From positions 186,001-250,000 of the forward strand of contig NZ_JBKEIT010000004.1 in assembly GCF_046365375.1 (NCBI RefSeq): 64,000 nucleotides of DNA, in the 5' to 3' direction. The notes under the pieces are model-generated. The model was not told the origin of the DNA. It saw only the letters and a list, made by a program, of their open reading frames with translations, and made no database searches. The DNA comes from Butyricimonas muris. Its GTDB lineage: Bacteria; Bacteroidota; Bacteroidia; Bacteroidales; Marinifilaceae. The first letter of the stretch is position 1. Each line of letters starts with the position of its first letter. This document shows positions 61,110-64,000 of the stretch, in pieces. The position numbers were made by a program, and so were the translations under genes.

Positions 61110-63404
61110 ATGGGTATTATATATAAAATAGCACGGGCTGAATTACGAATGCTTTTCTTTTCACCGATAGCGTGGCTTTTGTTGTTGTGTTTTGCCGTGC
61201 AGAGCGGGATGCAGTATATCTATATGTTTGATTATCTCATGTATTCCATGAAAGAGTACGGGGGCGTGTGGGATGCCACGAAATCTCTTTTCGTGAACCA
61301 GAACGGGATATGGTATTACGTGCAGGGTTTTCTGTATTTTTATATTCCTTTATTGACAATGGGGATTGTAAGTAAGGAGTTTAACAGTGGTTCTATCCGG
61401 TTGTTGTATTCCTCTCCGATCAGTAGCACACAGATCATACTCGGGAAATATTTCGCGTTGGTTTTTTACGGGATGATCATGATGGGGGTACTGGTGCTAT
61501 ATGCCTTAATAGGGTGGGGAACGATTGAAAATTTTGAAGGAGGTCTGGTGTGGAGCGGTTTGTTAGGATTGTTCCTGTTGACATGTACTTATTTGGCTGT
61601 CGGTTTGTTCGTATCGAGTTTGACTTCTTACCAGATTATCGCGGCTGTCGGTACGTTTATGGTATTGATGTTATTGAGTATGATCGGTAGATTCGGTCAG
61701 CAATATGATTTTGTTCGGGAGATTACTTACTGGTTGTCGATTAACGGGCGTGCCGATACATTTTTGAACGGCATGTTGTGTAGTGAGGATTTACTTTATT
61801 TTCCTGTTGTTAGTGCCACATTTCTGGCTCTGGCGGTAATTCGGTTAAACGCGATTCGGCAAAAGCAGCGTTTCGTGATTACCTTGGGTAAAAACGCGAT
61901 AGTGCTGGGGATTGTCGCGCTCGTGGCGTATGGCTCGTCGCAGCCGGCGTTGACCGTGTATTACGATGCTACCAGTACGAAAGAAAATACGTTGACGCCC
62001 GCCAGTCAAGAGGTGGTGAAAGAAGTGAAAGGGGGGATGACGATTACCGCGTACGTGAATATTCTGGACCCAAGTTATTGGGAATATAAATATCCGGATT
62101 TTATTATGGAGAATATACGTTATTTCCGTAATTATACCCGGTTCAAGCCGGATATTAAATTGAAAACGGTTTATTATTATGCAGAGCCGGATGAGGATAA
62201 AAGGAAAGAAGATCGTGACGGTACGGTCACCCGGGCGAAAGCGATTCGGATTTGTGAACAGTATGACTTGGATAGCAATCGTTTAAAGACGAGGGAGGAG
62301 ATTGATCAAATGGTTGACCTGTCAGAAGAGGGATACACGTTTATCCGTCAGATTGTCCGGGATAACGGGCAAAAAGACTGGTTGCGGACTTATAATGAAG
62401 GTATTTCCCGACAACCGACGGAAGCGGAAATCACGGTGGCTTTCAAACGAATGGTGATGCCTTTGCCTAAAATCGGATTTGTTACGGGGCACACGGAGCG
62501 AGGGATGTATGACAGGACTCCTTATGGCTATCAGTTTATTGCCAGTAACAGGAAAGTGCAGTTGTCCGTTTGGAATCAAGGGTTTGATGTCATGGAGATT
62601 ACCTTGGAGCGGGAGGTGCCGGAAGATGTTGATATAATGATTATCGCGGATCCGAGAGATGTTTTTTCCGAAACGGAGGAAGCTGTTTTGCAGGCTTATC
62701 TGGATCGGGGTGGGAATTTGTTCTTTTTGGGAGAACCCCGGCGGAGGGAAATGCAGAACCCGATGTTGCGGAAATTGTTCGGCGTGGAATTAACCCCGAT
62801 GTTAGCACAGAATGATATTCGGAATAAAGCATTACCGTCTAATGTACTTTTCTGTTTGCCGACCGGGGAGGCTAAAAGGAAAATGTATTATTTGAACCGT
62901 TCAAATCAGGTTATGCCCACGGCTGCGGGAGTGGAGCAAGTCGAGGATAAAGGGTATGATATGTTTCCGATCTTGCAGACCGATACGCTCACTCCTTGTT
63001 GGACGGAACTTGAAACGACCGACTTCGTGGATGATACTATTCGTTTTAATCCTTCAATAGGGGAGATTTCGAAAGAGTTTTCGACAGTTGTCGGGTTGAC
63101 GAGAATGGTCGCCGGAAAAGAGCAAAGAATAATTATATCCGGTGATGCGGATGTGTTTGCCAACAACGAGTTTACAGCCAAGAGAGGCGTATCTAATAAT
63201 AACACGTATTTGTTATTGGGAGGTTGTTACTGGATGTCTTACAATAAAGCCCCGATAGATGTTCGCCGTCCGAGAGCAAAGGATAACAGCGTATGTTTGT
63301 CGGTAAGAGGGTATTCAGTGATTCGTTGGGGTATCCGTTGGGGTATTCCCGTGCTCGTGGTGTTGGGAGGTATTTTCATGTGGGTGAGAAGAAAAAGCAG
63401 GTAA
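61110..63404 (+). CDS. ABC-2 permease fused to a GldG-like periplasmic domain
   Basis: A 764-residue fusion. Residues 1-260 have six transmembrane helices of an ABC-2/GldF-type permease, starting RAELRMLFFSPIAWLLLLCFAVQSG. Residues about 265-660 form the GldG/ABC_transp_aux-like extracytoplasmic domain (KEVKGGMTITAYVNILDPSYW; later IIADPRDVFSETEEAVLQAYLDRGGNLFFLGEPRR), and one helix closes the protein (WGIPVLVVLGGIFMW). In gliding Bacteroidetes GldF and GldG are separate proteins. Flanked by two ATPase genes on the same strand. Confidence 0.88.
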   Translation: MGIIYKIARAELRMLFFSPIAWLLLLCFAVQSGMQYIYMFDYLMYSMKEYGGVWDATKSLFVNQNGIWYYVQGFLYFYIPLLTMGIVSKEFNSGSIRLLYSSPISSTQIILGKYFALVFYGMIMMGVLVLYALIGWGTIENFEGGLVWSGLLGLFLLTCTYLAVGLFVSSLTSYQIIAAVGTFMVLMLLSMIGRFGQQYDFVREITYWLSINGRADTFLNGMLCSEDLLYFPVVSATFLALAVIRLNAIRQKQRFVITLGKNAIVLGIVALVAYGSSQPALTVYYDATSTKENTLTPASQEVVKEVKGGMTITAYVNILDPSYWEYKYPDFIMENIRYFRNYTRFKPDIKLKTVYYYAEPDEDKRKEDRDGTVTRAKAIRICEQYDLDSNRLKTREEIDQMVDLSEEGYTFIRQIVRDNGQKDWLRTYNEGISRQPTEAEITVAFKRMVMPLPKIGFVTGHTERGMYDRTPYGYQFIASNRKVQLSVWNQGFDVMEITLEREVPEDVDIMIIADPRDVFSETEEAVLQAYLDRGGNLFFLGEPRRREMQNPMLRKLFGVELTPMLAQNDIRNKALPSNVLFCLPTGEAKRKMYYLNRSNQVMPTAAGVEQVEDKGYDMFPILQTDTLTPCWTELETTDFVDDTIRFNPSIGEISKEFSTVVGLTRMVAGKEQRIIISGDADVFANNEFTAKRGVSNNNTYLLLGGCYWMSYNKAPIDVRRPRAKDNSVCLSVRGYSVIRWGIRWGIPVLVVLGGIFMWVRRKSR

Positions 63405-63426
63405 ATTAGTTTAATATTAAGGTGTT

Positions 63427-64000
63427 ATGGAAGATTGTATTGTAAAAGTAGAACATGTTTCTCATCGTTATACCGTGCAATGGGCTGTTAATGATATTAG
63501 TTTCGAGATACCCCGCAACGGGATATACGGGATGTTGGGTTCCAATGGGGCGGGCAAGTCTACTTTAATGAATATATTATGTGGAGTATTGCGCCAGACC
63601 AAGGGGGACGTGTTCATTAATGGCGTGAATATGCGTGAACATCCGATAGAGGCTAAAAAGCATATCGGTTTCATGCCTCAACAACCTCCTTTGTATAATG
63701 ACATAACGGTGGAAGAGTATTTATCTTACGCTGCCGATTTGCGGCATATACCGCAAAGGAAGGTGAAGGAAGCCGTGGAACGGGTGTTGGCCTTGTGTGA
63801 TATTACGCATTTCCGGAATCGGTTGATTAAAAATCTTTCCGGGGGATACCAGCAACGCGTGAGCATTGCTCAAGCTCTTGTTCATAAACCGGCTTTGGTG
63901 ATATTTGATGAACCGACGAATGGACTGGATCCCAATCAAATACTTGAAATCAGAAATTTGATCAAGACGATCGCTAAAGATTGTACGGTGATTCTTTCCA
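63427..64000 (+). CDS. ABC transporter ATP-binding protein (GldA-like), copy 2 (3' truncated by window)
   Basis: The frame is open from ATG 63427 to the window end: 191 codons. The translation starts MEDCIVKVEHVSHRYTVQW and contains GSNGAGKSTLMNI (Walker A), LSGGYQQRVSIAQ (signature) and IFDEPTNGLDPNQ (Walker B). It is very similar to copy 1 across the whole visible part, so the pair arose by duplication. A second permease gene is likely to follow outside the window. Confidence 0.93.
   Translation, partial: MEDCIVKVEHVSHRYTVQWAVNDISFEIPRNGIYGMLGSNGAGKSTLMNILCGVLRQTKGDVFINGVNMREHPIEAKKHIGFMPQQPPLYNDITVEEYLSYAADLRHIPQRKVKEAVERVLALCDITHFRNRLIKNLSGGYQQRVSIAQALVHKPALVIFDEPTNGLDPNQILEIRNLIKTIAKDCTVILS

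Noticed and set aside
61110..63404. Gliding motility machinery
   Set aside because: The GldF/GldG-like fusion and GldA-like ATPases are present, but none of the gldJ-K-L-M-N genes are, and the setting is a SusCD locus.

Overview
The window is chromosomal DNA of a Gram-negative member of the Bacteroidales. Evidence: SusC/SusD outer-membrane pairs with FecI/FecR-type regulators, a fused MurF-alanine racemase, a GH92 mannosidase, several lineage-typical families (DUF4924, DUF4254, DUF5606, DUF5672, Wzi), and promoters of the Bacteroidetes form TAnnTTTG with no Shine-Dalgarno sequences. The TonB/SusD/TlpA loci carrying an extra lipoprotein, and the SusC with an STN domain, suggest an Odoribacteraceae member such as Butyricimonas or Odoribacter. 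That placement is an inference. No rRNA, tRNA, CRISPR array or intact insertion sequence was seen.

Layout. 1-3585: tail of a SusD locus, with a metallopeptidase-like lipoprotein and a TlpA-type thioredoxin lipoprotein. 3657-20245: mostly housekeeping genes: murF-alr, cardiolipin synthase, prmC, recX, a Crp/Fnr regulator, nadE, a folate cyclo-ligase, a small 2x[4Fe-4S] ferredoxin, ribosomal protein L25, pth, an S4-domain protein, an M16 peptidase, an O-methyltransferase, thyA, folA and an LPS kinase. 20376-35667: a cell-surface polysaccharide region with two CDP-glycerol glycerophosphotransferase-like proteins, a LicC-like nucleotidyltransferase, a HisC/CobD-like PLP enzyme, a glycerol-phosphate cytidylyltransferase, an sn-glycerol-1-phosphate dehydrogenase, GT2 and GT9 glycosyltransferases, two head-to-head O-antigen-ligase-like proteins, Wzi and an IspD/TarI enzyme. 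Together these point to a glycerol-phosphate-decorated LPS or capsule. 35728-40368: GH92, ROK kinase, trmN6 and DUF5606. 40521-44315: one operon of ECF sigma factor, membrane-anchored anti-sigma/beta-barrel protein, two related lipoproteins and a radical SAM/SPASM enzyme. 44355-51911: DnaJ/TerB, coaE, YbbR, yajC, DUF1573, AMP nucleosidase, queA, a solo HsdR_N protein and meaB. 52120-64000: ECF sigma, FecR, SusC, SusD, a degenerate metallopeptidase-like lipoprotein, and an ABC system in which two related ATPases flank a permease fused to a GldG-like domain. The second ATPase runs off the window.

The most interesting items are the sigma/anti-sigma/lipoprotein/radical-SAM operon, the SusCD-ABC locus, the pair of lipoproteins that look like zinc metallopeptidases without the catalytic motif, and the glycerol-1-phosphate surface-polymer cluster. 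Non-coding structure includes a MITE-like 181-bp element, three families of short intergenic repeats (some forming near-perfect palindromes), and a promoter-to-terminator unit of about 105 nt with no gene in it.
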